Source: Hyphomicrobiaceae bacterium
GTDB lineage: Bacteria > Pseudomonadota > Alphaproteobacteria > Rhizobiales > Hyphomicrobiaceae
NCBI GenBank assembly: GCA_022844225.1
Contig: JALHMC010000007.1
Span: 62,001 to 126,000, forward strand
Length of the DNA: 64,000 bases
Direction: 5' to 3'
Every line of letters begins with the position of its first letter. Position 1 is the stretch's first letter. The position numbers and the translations under genes were made by a program. The notes beneath the pieces are model-generated. The model made no database searches, had not been told where the DNA came from, and saw nothing but the letters and a program-made list of their open reading frames with translations. Shown here in pieces: positions 36,452-44,872 of the stretch.

Positions 36452-38347
36452 ATGACCGACCTTGCACTCGCCGCCGATTTCCCCCGTCCGACCGAGGAGG
36501 AGTGGCGCCGGCTCGTCGACAAGGCGATCAAGGGCGGCGATTTCGAGCGCCGACTTGTTTCGAAGACAGCGGATGGGCTTCGGATCGAGCCGCTCTATAC
36601 GCGACGCCACGCTGCTCAGGGACGCGACGATCTCGCACCCGCGTCAGCACCTCTCGTTCGCGGCTCCAGGGTACCGGAGACTGGCGGGTGGGATCTCCGC
36701 CAGATCTGCGCGGAATCCGACCCGGTCGCGGCCAACGCCGCCATACTCGAGGATCTAGCCGGCGGCACAACCTCGGTTCTTTTGCAGATTGCCGCCCCCG
36801 GCTGGACGGGCGTTGGCTATGAGCAGGCCGCCATCGGTCGCGCGCTCGAGGGTGTCATGCTCGACGTGGCGCCGATTTCTCTGATTGCGGGCGAATACAC
36901 TGCGGATGCAGCCGGCAGCCTGATGGCTTTGTGGAGGGCGGCAGGCGTCACAGACAATCAGCGACACGGGGCTTTTAATTACGACCCCCTCGGCGTACTG
37001 GCGACCACGGGAGCGCTCTATCACTCGATACCACGCGCGCTTGAGATTGCGGCCGACCTGGTTCGCATTGCGCAGTCCATGCCTCATGTGACTGCACTTC
37101 GTGCCAACGGCCACGCCTGGCATCAGGGCGGTGCGACCGAGGCGCAGGAGATCGCGCTCGTGCTGAGTTCGACGGTCGCCTACTTGCGCGCCTGCGAGGC
37201 GCAAGGCATCGCACCGGCCGCCGCATTGCCGAGCATCGCCATCACGCTTGCGGCGGACGCGGACCAATTTCTCACAATTGCCAAGTATCGTGCGGCCCGC
37301 CGTGTGATCTGGCGGCTCGCGGACGCCTGTGGCGCCGCGTCCGCCACGTCGCTGATGAGCTTCACGGCCGAGACGTCGGTCCGGATGCTCGCAAAACGAG
37401 ATCCTTGGGTGAACATGCTGCGCACGACGATCGCCGCTGCTGGTGCGGCGATGGGCGGCGCCGATGCCATCACCGTGCTGCCATTTACCTGGCCGATTGG
37501 AAAGCCGGACTCCTTCGCGCGGCGAATAGCACGCAACACGCATCACGTGCTTCTCGAAGAGGCCGGACTCGGACGTGTTGCAGATCCTGCCGGCGGCAGC
37601 TGGTACGTGGAGCGCTTGACGGACGAACTCGCCGCCAAATCCTGGAACATCTTTCAAGCCATCGAGGCAAAGGGTGGACTTGCTGCGGCGCTGCAGAGCG
37701 GCAGCGTGCAAGCCGATCTAGCCGAAGCGCAAGCCGCGCGACGACAGCAGATCACGACGGGACGGAGAGAGTTGACCGGAACCTCGGCGTTCCCTCGCCT
37801 CGGTGACGATGGCGTAACCGTGGAGGCTTGGCCGACCCAGCTTCCTTCAGTCGGATTGAATGGCGCCAGAGTTCAGCCGTTGCGGCTCGAGCGAGCGAGT
37901 GAGCCGTTCGAGCGTCTGCGCGACAATGCGGACGCCTACGAGAAGCTGACAGGACACCGGCCGCGTGTCTTTCTGGCCGCCCTCGGGCCGCTTGCCGCGA
38001 ATGCGACGCGCACCACGTGGATCCGCAACTTTCTTGCGGCTGGTGGGATCGAGGGCATTGGCGGCGGAAGCTACCTGACATCGACCGAGGCCGGTCAGGC
38101 CTTCGCAGCGTCGGGCGCCGGGATTGCTTGCATGTGCTCGTCCGACGACATCTACGGCGAAATCGGCGAGGCCACGGCGTCGTTGCTGAAGACAGCCGGT
38201 GCGAAGCGCGTCTACCTTGCCGGACGCCCCAAAGATCAAGAGAGCGCGCTCAAGGCCGCAGGCGTCGACGAATTGATCTACGCCAGCATGGATGCGGTGG
38301 CGGCCCTCACATCGATCCAGGCTGTACTCGGCGTGCAGGTCCACTGA
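36452..38347 (+). CDS. mutA: Methylmalonyl-CoA mutase small (beta) subunit
   Basis: The small subunit of heterodimeric methylmalonyl-CoA mutase (631 residues, usual ~620-640). The barrel portion has RSMPHVTALRANGHAWHQGGATEAQEIA, and DPWVNMLRTTIAAAGAAMGGADAITVLPF. The C-terminal flavodoxin-like portion lacks the DxHxxG cobalamin motif, as expected for this non-catalytic partner. The catalytic large subunit, usually next to it, is not on either side here. Divergent from the hydrolase block with a 143-base intergenic space. Confidence 0.9.
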   Translation: MTDLALAADFPRPTEEEWRRLVDKAIKGGDFERRLVSKTADGLRIEPLYTRRHAAQGRDDLAPASAPLVRGSRVPETGGWDLRQICAESDPVAANAAILEDLAGGTTSVLLQIAAPGWTGVGYEQAAIGRALEGVMLDVAPISLIAGEYTADAAGSLMALWRAAGVTDNQRHGAFNYDPLGVLATTGALYHSIPRALEIAADLVRIAQSMPHVTALRANGHAWHQGGATEAQEIALVLSSTVAYLRACEAQGIAPAAALPSIAITLAADADQFLTIAKYRAARRVIWRLADACGAASATSLMSFTAETSVRMLAKRDPWVNMLRTTIAAAGAAMGGADAITVLPFTWPIGKPDSFARRIARNTHHVLLEEAGLGRVADPAGGSWYVERLTDELAAKSWNIFQAIEAKGGLAAALQSGSVQADLAEAQAARRQQITTGRRELTGTSAFPRLGDDGVTVEAWPTQLPSVGLNGARVQPLRLERASEPFERLRDNADAYEKLTGHRPRVFLAALGPLAANATRTTWIRNFLAAGGIEGIGGGSYLTSTEAGQAFAASGAGIACMCSSDDIYGEIGEATASLLKTAGAKRVYLAGRPKDQESALKAAGVDELIYASMDAVAALTSIQAVLGVQVH

Positions 38348-38357
38348 GTAACACGCT

Positions 38358-39485
38358 CTAGAGGTAGGTCGCCGCGATGTCGACACTGGAGGACGTGCCG
38401 ACATCGTCGAAATGGGCGTCGAGAAAACGACCCGCTGCTCCTCGACCCGCCATGAACAGCCTCTGAATGAAGGCCCAGTCCGGATTGAGTTTGCTCCAGG
38501 CACCATGCTTTCGCATCTCGTCGTCATCGCTGATGGCATGCACCAGCATGCGCTGATAGCGGTTGGTATCGAGCTTCTCGTCCTCGACAAGTCGCGAGAC
38601 GAAGGCAATGGCGCGCATCTCACGCATCAGAGAAGAGTTGAACGAGATCTCATTCATCCGGTCGAAGATCTCGGGCGCCGAAGTTGGAAGGCGGTCCTGC
38701 ACGAGCGGGTTGATGTGGACGATTATGACATCACGTGATGCGCCCTCGTAGATGAGAGGGAAAATGGCGGGATTGCCCATGAACCCACCGTCCCAATAGT
38801 ACTCACCCTCGATCTCGACGGCCTTGAAGATGTACGGAAGACAAGCCGACGCGAGCACTGTGTCTGCCGACACCTCGGCATTCTGAAACACACGGATCTT
38901 GCCTGAGCGCACGTTCGTCGCACACAGGAAGATGCGGGTCGCGAACGGGCATTGCCTCAGTCGCGTAAAGTCGACGACATCGAGCAGCACGTCGCGCAGC
39001 GGGTTCAGATCGAGGGGGTTCAACTGATAGGGCGAGAACGTGTGTGTCACCGCCTGGAACATCAAATAGGCCGGCGTCAAGTCGAGCGGCCAACTCGCCG
39101 CTTGGGTGAACGGCGCCAACAGATCGGGGCGTACTGGATTCCACATCTCGCCGACCTGGCTGATTTTTCGCCAGAATTCCGCGAGCTTTGCGCGGCCACC
39201 ATCGCGACCACCTTGCGAGACGCCCCACGCCATGACTACGGCGTTCATGGCGCCCGCACTTGTGGCGCTTATGGCATCGGGGGCGAGACGATCGTCTTCC
39301 AGGAGGCGATCGAGCACGCCCCAAGCAAATGCACCGTGCACACCCCCGCCCTGCAATGCGAGATTGACCGGCTTGCGCGAGCCGCGCGCAGCGATCTGCT
39401 CTGGCGTGCAGGCCGAGTGGAAAGTGGTCGCCGAGGAAGAACTGCGTTGCATGGCGGCTCCGACATTCTCGCAAGCGTCGCGCAT
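38358..39485 (-). CDS. Patatin-like phospholipase
   Basis: A 375-residue lipid acyl hydrolase of the patatin family. The oxyanion Gly-rich loop is LQGGGVHGAFAWGVLD, the nucleophile motif is SATSAGAMNAV, and the Asp of the dyad is in YYWDGGFMGNPAIFPL. The classic GxSxG reads AxSxG (ATSAG) here, a conservative change. An ATG 33 bases downstream is an alternative start. It converges with mutA, only 10 bases apart. Confidence 0.9.
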   Translation of the reverse strand: MRDACENVGAAMQRSSSSATTFHSACTPEQIAARGSRKPVNLALQGGGVHGAFAWGVLDRLLEDDRLAPDAISATSAGAMNAVVMAWGVSQGGRDGGRAKLAEFWRKISQVGEMWNPVRPDLLAPFTQAASWPLDLTPAYLMFQAVTHTFSPYQLNPLDLNPLRDVLLDVVDFTRLRQCPFATRIFLCATNVRSGKIRVFQNAEVSADTVLASACLPYIFKAVEIEGEYYWDGGFMGNPAIFPLIYEGASRDVIIVHINPLVQDRLPTSAPEIFDRMNEISFNSSLMREMRAIAFVSRLVEDEKLDTNRYQRMLVHAISDDDEMRKHGAWSKLNPDWAFIQRLFMAGRGAAGRFLDAHFDDVGTSSSVDIAATYL

Positions 39486-39607
39486 CGTCGCGATACTGTC
39501 GACCGGAGCGTAAGGAAACCGGCGCCTAGTGCCAACGCACGGCTTGTTGATACGTGAGTCCTACCAACGCGAGCCACCGAGCACGGCATACATCGTGTTG
39601 GCCAAAG

Positions 39608-39901
39608 TCAGCGCCTGCGCGGAGGCGGTCGGCGGCCTCCGCCACCCTGACCACCGGCTCCCGGCGGCGGCGGCGAGCGCGTATCCTTATGACGAAAGTT
39701 GATACGGCCCTTGGTCAAGTCGTAGGGCGTCATCTCGACGGTCACGCGGTCGCCAGCCAGGATGCGGATGCGGTTCTTTTTCATGCGACCCGATGTATAG
39801 GCGATCACCTCGTGCCCATTCTCGAGCGTCACACGGCAGCGGGCATCCGGCAGGACCTCTGCCACGACTCCCTCGAACTCGAGCATCTCTTCCTTGGCCA
39901 T
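39608..39901 (-). CDS. infA: Translation initiation factor IF-1 with extended C-terminus
   Basis: The S1-like/OB-fold IF-1, which blocks the ribosomal A site during initiation. Residues 1-72 follow the canonical pattern: [58 protein letters not shown]. The remaining ~25 residues are a Pro/Gly/Arg-rich tail (DTRSPPPPG...RRPPPRRR) beyond the usual 72-73. A GGCGGAG ribosome site precedes the ATG. Confidence 0.93.
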   Translation of the reverse strand: MAKEEMLEFEGVVAEVLPDARCRVTLENGHEVIAYTSGRMKKNRIRILAGDRVTVEMTPYDLTKGRINFRHKDTRSPPPPGAGGQGGGGRRPPPRRR

Positions 39902-40200
39902 GCAGTCTCCGCCTTTGCCGCGCCGACTTGGGCCATCGATAGATGGCCGGAGGCGCCGCAATAAAATGTCAAGCAGTGTTGAGAAGCGAAATCCCGCCAC
40001 TCGTCCGGCACCCGGCAGCCGACGTTCAAGCCGCGCCGACCGGGGCCGCGTATACTCGTCAGCTGGCCGGGGTTGCGGTTCGCCTATGAGCGTCTGTGGG
40101 GAGTTCGAATTGTTGCTCGGTGCGCGGGACGCGCACCGAATTTTCCGTCCGGCACAGCTTCCGTCGTCTCAGGGCGCATCGTGTCCCTGGTCGGCCGGCA
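39902..40200. other. Gap between infA and the cold-shock gene
   Basis: 299 non-coding bases. Besides the hairpin listed next, the stretch has a run aataaaatgtcaag near 39960 that could belong to the infA promoter on the minus strand. I find no gene in it. Confidence 0.35.
40117..40139. terminator. Perfect 10-bp hairpin downstream of the cold-shock gene
   Basis: TCGGTGCGCG and its exact complement flank a 3-base loop, 62 bases past the cold-shock stop. On the plus strand it is followed by ATTTTCC, on the minus strand there is no U run. It may be an end-of-message structure. Confidence 0.45.
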
Positions 40201-40404
40201 TTAGGTCTTGAGATTGACCGCGGCGCTCTTGCCGTTGCGGCCCTTCTCGATCTCGTACGTGATGCGCTGGCCCTCACGCAAGCCAGTCAGGCCAGCGCGC
40301 TCCACGGCCGAGATGTGGACGAAAACGTCGTTTCCACCCTCGTCCGGCTGGATGAAGCCGTAACCCTTCTGCGCGTTGAACCATTTCACGATGCCAGTGG
40401 CCAT
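40201..40404 (-). CDS. Cold-shock domain protein (CspA family)
   Basis: A single 67-residue cold-shock domain that binds single-stranded RNA/DNA. RNP1 (KGYGFIQ) and RNP2 (DVFVHISAV) are both intact, with the typical MATGIVKWFNAQ start and a basic C-terminus. The long upstream region could carry a 5' leader with regulatory structure, as in many csp genes. Confidence 0.94.
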   Translation of the reverse strand: MATGIVKWFNAQKGYGFIQPDEGGNDVFVHISAVERAGLTGLREGQRITYEIEKGRNGKSAAVNLKT

Positions 40405-40780
40405 TCTAGTGCTCCAAAGATGTAACAGGCCCCCGACACTAGCGCCGGAAACCATCAAATCACGCATTGGAGTGGTAACAACATGGTCAGCCACGGGTAG
40501 CTGTCGTGTAGTGCGCACCAAAGCGAGTTCGACGACGCGAATATGATGCGCTTTGCGTGTCAGCGCAAGACTGTTCCACAGGCCAGTTGTCAATGCATAA
40601 TACCCGGCGCTCGGCCAGGGGAGACAACGACCGGAACGATTTGTGACACTCCGACGTCCGGCATGCTACGTAACTCATGGTCGCAGGTCTGCCACGCGGT
40701 GACGGAAGTTGCTGGTGCGCCTCGATTTCCTCCGACTGATCGCGATCAGCTCCCTTAACCATCCGAGTGCTCCAACGCTC
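40405..40780. other. Divergent region between cold-shock gene and selA
   Basis: 376 bases that must contain the cold-shock promoter and leader (minus strand) and the selA promoter (plus strand). One perfect 14-base palindrome, CTGATCGCGATCAG (40736-40749), lies 31 bases before the selA ATG. No coding frame or RNA gene is seen; in particular no tRNA-Sec cloverleaf. Confidence 0.35.
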
Positions 40781-42250
40781 ATGCCGCCCGTCGTCAACCA
40801 GATACCGTCCGTAGGCGAGATCTTGCAGGGTGAGATCGCTAATGCCGCAGTCGCGAGTCATGGCCGAAAGGCCGTCGTGGGGGCCATTCGAACTGCGCTC
40901 GATATCTACCGGCGCCAGGTTCGGGGAGAGGATTGCTTGTCGTTGCCACGAGCCGAGGCTGCCGCTCGTATCTCTGCGGCGGCAGTAGAGGCATTGACGC
41001 GCGCGGACGCTCCCTATCTCAAGCGCGTCTTCAATCTGACGGGAACGGTGCTGCACACGAACCTCGGGCGAGCCGTGCTGCCCCAGGTGGCCATCGAGGC
41101 CGCCGTCCGTGCGATGCGCCATCCGGCCGCCCTGGAGTTTGACATCGACAGTGGCGGGCGCGGTGAGCGGGACGACGCCATTCGCCACATCCTTTGCGAA
41201 TTGACCGGGGCAGAGGACGCCATCGCCGTCAATAACAATGCGGCCGCCGTACTTCTCGTGCTCAACACACTGGGCCTCGCGAAGGAGACGATCGTTTCGC
41301 GCGGCGAACTAATCGAGATCGGCGGTGCCTTCCGATTGCCCGATATCATGGCCCGCGCCGGTACACGCCTCGTCGAGGTCGGCACCACCAATCGCACGCA
41401 CCTTCGTGACTACAAGGCCGCTATCACCCCAGCGACCGGGCTATTGATGAAGGTGCATACGTCGAATTACCTGATCCAAGGCTTTACCAAGGAGGTGACG
41501 GCGCGTGAGCTTGCCCCGCTCTCCCGCGAGGCCGGCCTGCCGATCGTCGACGATCTCGGATCTGGCACTCTCGTGGACCTCTCACGCTGGGGGCTAAAGC
41601 GCGAACGAACGGTGATGGATGCGCTCAGCGACGGTGCGGATCTCGTCACGTTCTCGGGCGACAAGCTGTTGGGGGGCGCACAGGCGGGCTTCATCGTTGG
41701 CCGACGCCATCTCGTGCAGGCCTGCCAGAGCAACCCGATGAAGCGCGCCATGCGCCTCGACAAGGTGAGGCTCGCAGCCCTCGAAGCGACGCTCAAGCTT
41801 TATCGAAATCCCGATCGCCTGGCAGAAAGCCTGCCGACGCTCAGGCTCCTGACGCGAAGTGTTGCCGAGCTTCAGGCGTTGGCCCCGGCCGTCGCCCTCG
41901 CCATTCAGAATGCGATCGGAGCGGAGCGAGTGATCGTCAATACCGTTGCGTGCGCGAGCCAGATCGGCTCGGGGGCATTGCCCCTCGAAACCATTCCGAG
42001 CATTGCTGTCGCCGTCGAGCCGAAGGGCGGCCGCACCCGCAAGGGTCAGGCGCTTCGCGTCGAGACCATTGCGGCCGCATTTCGCCGCCTCCCCATTCCC
42101 GTCATCGGCCGGATCGAGAAAGGGGCGCTGATATTCGACCTCAGATGTCTCGACGATGAGCCAGCCTTCATTGCCGGTCTCTCAGGCCTTGACCAAGATC
42201 TAGGAGGCGGCAATGCCTCCGACGCCGCATCGAACGAGAATGCGCGCTGA
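40781..42250 (+). CDS. selA: L-seryl-tRNA(Sec) selenium transferase SelA
   Basis: PLP-dependent enzyme that turns Ser-tRNA(Sec) into Sec-tRNA(Sec) with selenophosphate. The 489-residue protein has the SelA N-terminal segment (RVFNLTGTVLHTNLGRAVLP), DDLGSGTLVDL and the PLP lysine in FSGDKLLGGAQAG, falling at residue 295. The start MPPVVNQIPSVGEIL fits the family; the frame upstream is non-conserved. selB usually follows but the next gene (GNAT) is on the other strand. Confidence 0.95.
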   Translation: MPPVVNQIPSVGEILQGEIANAAVASHGRKAVVGAIRTALDIYRRQVRGEDCLSLPRAEAAARISAAAVEALTRADAPYLKRVFNLTGTVLHTNLGRAVLPQVAIEAAVRAMRHPAALEFDIDSGGRGERDDAIRHILCELTGAEDAIAVNNNAAAVLLVLNTLGLAKETIVSRGELIEIGGAFRLPDIMARAGTRLVEVGTTNRTHLRDYKAAITPATGLLMKVHTSNYLIQGFTKEVTARELAPLSREAGLPIVDDLGSGTLVDLSRWGLKRERTVMDALSDGADLVTFSGDKLLGGAQAGFIVGRRHLVQACQSNPMKRAMRLDKVRLAALEATLKLYRNPDRLAESLPTLRLLTRSVAELQALAPAVALAIQNAIGAERVIVNTVACASQIGSGALPLETIPSIAVAVEPKGGRTRKGQALRVETIAAAFRRLPIPVIGRIEKGALIFDLRCLDDEPAFIAGLSGLDQDLGGGNASDAASNENAR

Positions 42251-42264
42251 CGTGGCGTCGGTCA

Positions 42265-42867
42265 TCATCGCGCTCTTGGGCGGCGCAGCATGGGCGTGAT
42301 CACTGGACAGTCGTGGATGCGGATCTCGCCGATGGGTTCGAAGCCGTGTCTCAGGTACAGGCTGACATTGCGGGGGCACGTCGCCTCCAGATAGACCGGC
42401 AGCTGCATGGCATCGGCGGCTCGCAGCGCGGGCCGAAGTAGCGCAGATCCAAGTCCTGCACCCTGACGCCGAGGATCGACCCCGATCAAGGGAAGATACC
42501 AGTGATCACCGCTCGGATGCAGGCGACCCATCTCGGCGAGGAGGTCATGAACACGAGCGCGGCACGGCGCCGGGACGCTGCGCTCGATCACATCCAGCAA
42601 CGCGTCTTCGTCTGGTCCGATTCCTGGCGACATCCAGAGTGCCACTCCGGCGTGCCCTTCGATCTCAAGCGCTGTTCCATCAGCGATGGCATCTCCGCCG
42701 AATGCGAGGGCGAACTTGGCGAAGTGGCGGGAATAGGTTTCCGGCTCAGGGAAAAGCCAGCGGGTGGGTGGATCCTCTGCAAAGGCAAGAGTGAGCGTCT
42801 TCAGCGCACGGGAAGTGTGCTCGGGCTCGATAACATCCACCTGATTATCGATTGTGTGGTCGCTCAT
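42265..42867 (-). CDS. GNAT-family N-acetyltransferase
   Basis: A 200-residue acetyl-CoA-dependent acyltransferase. The GNAT core is WYLPLIGVDPRRQGAGLGSALLRPAL (motif A, acetyl-CoA pyrophosphate loop) followed by VYLEATCPRNVSLYLRHGFEPIGEI (motif B). Start with GGGAGGCGACA; the ATG overlaps the upstream methyltransferase stop by 4 bases, so both are co-translated. Substrate unknown. Confidence 0.87.
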   Translation of the reverse strand: MSDHTIDNQVDVIEPEHTSRALKTLTLAFAEDPPTRWLFPEPETYSRHFAKFALAFGGDAIADGTALEIEGHAGVALWMSPGIGPDEDALLDVIERSVPAPCRARVHDLLAEMGRLHPSGDHWYLPLIGVDPRRQGAGLGSALLRPALRAADAMQLPVYLEATCPRNVSLYLRHGFEPIGEIRIHDCPVITPMLRRPRAR

Positions 42868-43826
42868 TGTCGCCTCCCTCGGCCACGCGCCGTACATGCG
42901 CTGCCGATCTCTTCGATGTGACGATGATCCGTTCCGCAGCAGCCGCCGAGGACGGCGATCTGGGGAAAGCGGAGGCGAATGTCGCGATACTGGCGCCCGA
43001 GCTCGGCTGGATCTCCGGCATCCAGCTCTGGCGATTCGTTGAGCTCTTGGTGGCTCATGCGGGACGCATTGGCTCTTAAGCCGCGGATGCGCTGCGTCCA
43101 GTCGGCGCTGGACTCGAGCGTGGCATCGAAATGCGTCGGGTGGGCGCAATTCAACATGTAATAGGCGGGCGCGCCGTCGGTCGCGGCATCGACCTCCTCA
43201 ATTGCCTCGCCGAGAGGCTGCCCGGTCGGCAGCCTGCCGTCCGTCTCGACCGTGAACGAGATCGCGACAGGGAGATGGGCGCGACGGGCTGCTCGGGCAA
43301 CGCCGATGGCCTCTGCGGCGTTGGTCATCGTGATCGCTGTGGTCATGTCTGCGCCTGCTGCCGCAAACGCGGAGATCTGGTGGCCGTGGTAGGCCTGTGC
43401 CTCGTCGGCCGACATCGCGACACCAGGGTCGTAGCCGTCACCGCGCGGACCAACGCAACCGCTGATCACCATCGGCGTCGCAGCGCTTTCGTGCACGATG
43501 CGCAGGTCTCGCATCAGAGCGATGGACTGGCGGTTGATGGCGGCGATCTCGTCCGGGCTATAGCCGAGCTTGGCGCCCCAATCCGTACTCGCGCGCCAAG
43601 TCGGGCTCTCGAGAATGAATCCGAGCTCGTGTTTTTTGGCGATCGCGATGTAGCGCTCGTAATACGCGACCAGGGCGGCACGCCCCTCCTCACTCCGCAT
43701 CAAATGGAATGCGGCGAAATGTGGAAGTTCTAATCCATCGTTGAAAATGAGGCTGGTCTCTATACCGCCATCAGTCAGGAATATCCGATTGGCGAGTTGG
43801 GGCAAACTGGCTGGGGTGGCCGGCAT
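42864..43826 (-). CDS. Homocysteine S-methyltransferase family protein
   Basis: A 320-residue zinc-dependent methyltransferase fold: ILLTDGG-type start (FLTDGGIETSL), GCVGPRGDGYDPG, the zinc ligands in NCAHPTHFD (first Cys) and GGCCGTDHRHI (Cys pair). MmuM-type members use S-methylmethionine, but the sequence alone does not decide. The preceding ATG in the longer frame is non-conserved. Overlaps the GNAT gene by 4 bases. Confidence 0.88.
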   Translation of the reverse strand: MPATPASLPQLANRIFLTDGGIETSLIFNDGLELPHFAAFHLMRSEEGRAALVAYYERYIAIAKKHELGFILESPTWRASTDWGAKLGYSPDEIAAINRQSIALMRDLRIVHESAATPMVISGCVGPRGDGYDPGVAMSADEAQAYHGHQISAFAAAGADMTTAITMTNAAEAIGVARAARRAHLPVAISFTVETDGRLPTGQPLGEAIEEVDAATDGAPAYYMLNCAHPTHFDATLESSADWTQRIRGLRANASRMSHQELNESPELDAGDPAELGRQYRDIRLRFPQIAVLGGCCGTDHRHIEEIGSACTARGRGRRQ

Positions 43827-43925
43827 GGCATTTCTCGTTTCATGTATCGATTTCGGTGGTCCTGGCCTTGAGTGTCGGAAGGCTCGCGATGCCACTACGA
43901 GCCTTCCGATGCGGCTGGCCTTCGC

Positions 43926-44201
43926 TCAGGGCGCGCTGCTCCCAAGGGTACCGAAGACCCCGGTGGAGCGCGGCGCGCTCTCCTTCAACTCATCGAAAAC
44001 CGTCCGAGGGGCGCTATCTGCGAGCTGATCGAATGGGGAGCGCGGTGCGCTGTCGCCGATCTGGTCGAACACCGAGCGTGGCGCCGTGTCGGAAAGGCCG
44101 CCGAATACGCCGGCATTGACGTCCGCGGCGGAGGCGTTGCTGGCCAGTAGGAGGACGGCGAGGCCCGAGGTGGCAAAAACGACTTTCATCTTCTGGAACA
44201 T
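43926..44201 (-). CDS. Small exported protein made of 12-residue repeats
   Basis: A 91-residue protein I do not recognise. Signal peptide about 1-25 (AVLLLASNASA-ADVN). The mature part repeats a unit of consensus VFDQLxDSAPRS: residues 32-43, 44-55, 56-67 and 68-79 run in exact 12-residue register, then a two-residue break and a truncated fifth copy (82-91). All repeats keep F, S/T-APR and an acidic residue. Good GAGGAGATCG ribosome site supports expression. It lies alone between the homocysteine methyltransferase gene and the DUF1127 gene; function unknown. Confidence 0.75.
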   Translation of the reverse strand: MFQKMKVVFATSGLAVLLLASNASAADVNAGVFGGLSDTAPRSVFDQIGDSAPRSPFDQLADSAPRTVFDELKESAPRSTGVFGTLGSSAP

Positions 44202-44318
44202 GTCACGATCTCCTCATAGGTTTCGTTGTTTAAGTTTCCGGTCGGCGGACGATTCCCCGACCGCGTCCTGCAATCGCCGATGATCGACGATTGTCACGGA
44301 TCTCGAGTTGCGCTTCGA

Positions 44319-44579
44319 TCAGAAGATCGCGCGCACTATCGTGTGGTGTGCGGCGCCGTTCACGCGTTCGCCGCGCTCGTTCAATAGCGCTGAGGTGATC
44401 TCGCTGCGGTCGAGGCCGATGTCTTTCAGCATGCGATCGTCGAGTGCCAAGAGCTGAGACCGCGCTCTGTGGAACTCGCAGTGCGCCACATAGGTAGACG
44501 TGAGCCTGTCGATGAGAGCGGCGATCCGGTTGACAAACCTGGGAGCCGGGCCGGGCCGTAGCGTCGTTGTCGTGCTCAT
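44319..44579 (-). CDS. DUF1127 domain small protein
   Basis: An 86-residue protein with the alphaproteobacterial DUF1127 core RARSQLLALDDRMLKDIGLDRSEI at residues ~41-64. Such short proteins bind RNA or take part in phosphate/carbon metabolism regulation in Rhizobiales relatives. The second of two ATG codons is chosen since GAGGAG lies six bases ahead of it. Confidence 0.85.
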   Translation of the reverse strand: MSTTTTLRPGPAPRFVNRIAALIDRLTSTYVAHCEFHRARSQLLALDDRMLKDIGLDRSEITSALLNERGERVNGAAHHTIVRAIF

Positions 44580-44872
44580 GATCATCTCCTCGAATATCGA
44601 TCTGGTTTATGAGAGGGTCTTTTTGTTTTTTCGGCCGGTCCGTTTATTCTGGCGGCCCGACCCTTTCGACGATTTGAATATGCGCGAGCGTGATAAGTCT
44701 TGCTTGACGCGGGTGCGGAGACTTTCTGGAGAAGATGTGGAGATCGTCGTCCGAACAAAGCACCGTCGATCACGATCGCTTTATCTCAGCACAAGTTTGA
44801 ACCCGTGCAAGAACAAGAAGGGACGCGAAGAGTGCTCTCCGCGCCCCTGGAAAATGACAGCCAGACCAGATC
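44580..44872. other. Gap between DUF1127 gene and methyltransferase gene
   Basis: 293 bases without a convincing frame. A T-rich stretch (ctttttgttttttcgg, near 44620) lies upstream of the DUF1127 gene on the minus strand and could be part of its promoter. Nothing else identified. Confidence 0.3.

Noticed and set aside
40736-40749. Perfect palindrome CTGATCGCGATCAG as a selA operator
   Set aside because: A 14-base palindrome of GATC-rich type can arise by chance in this composition and there is no second copy or regulator nearby.
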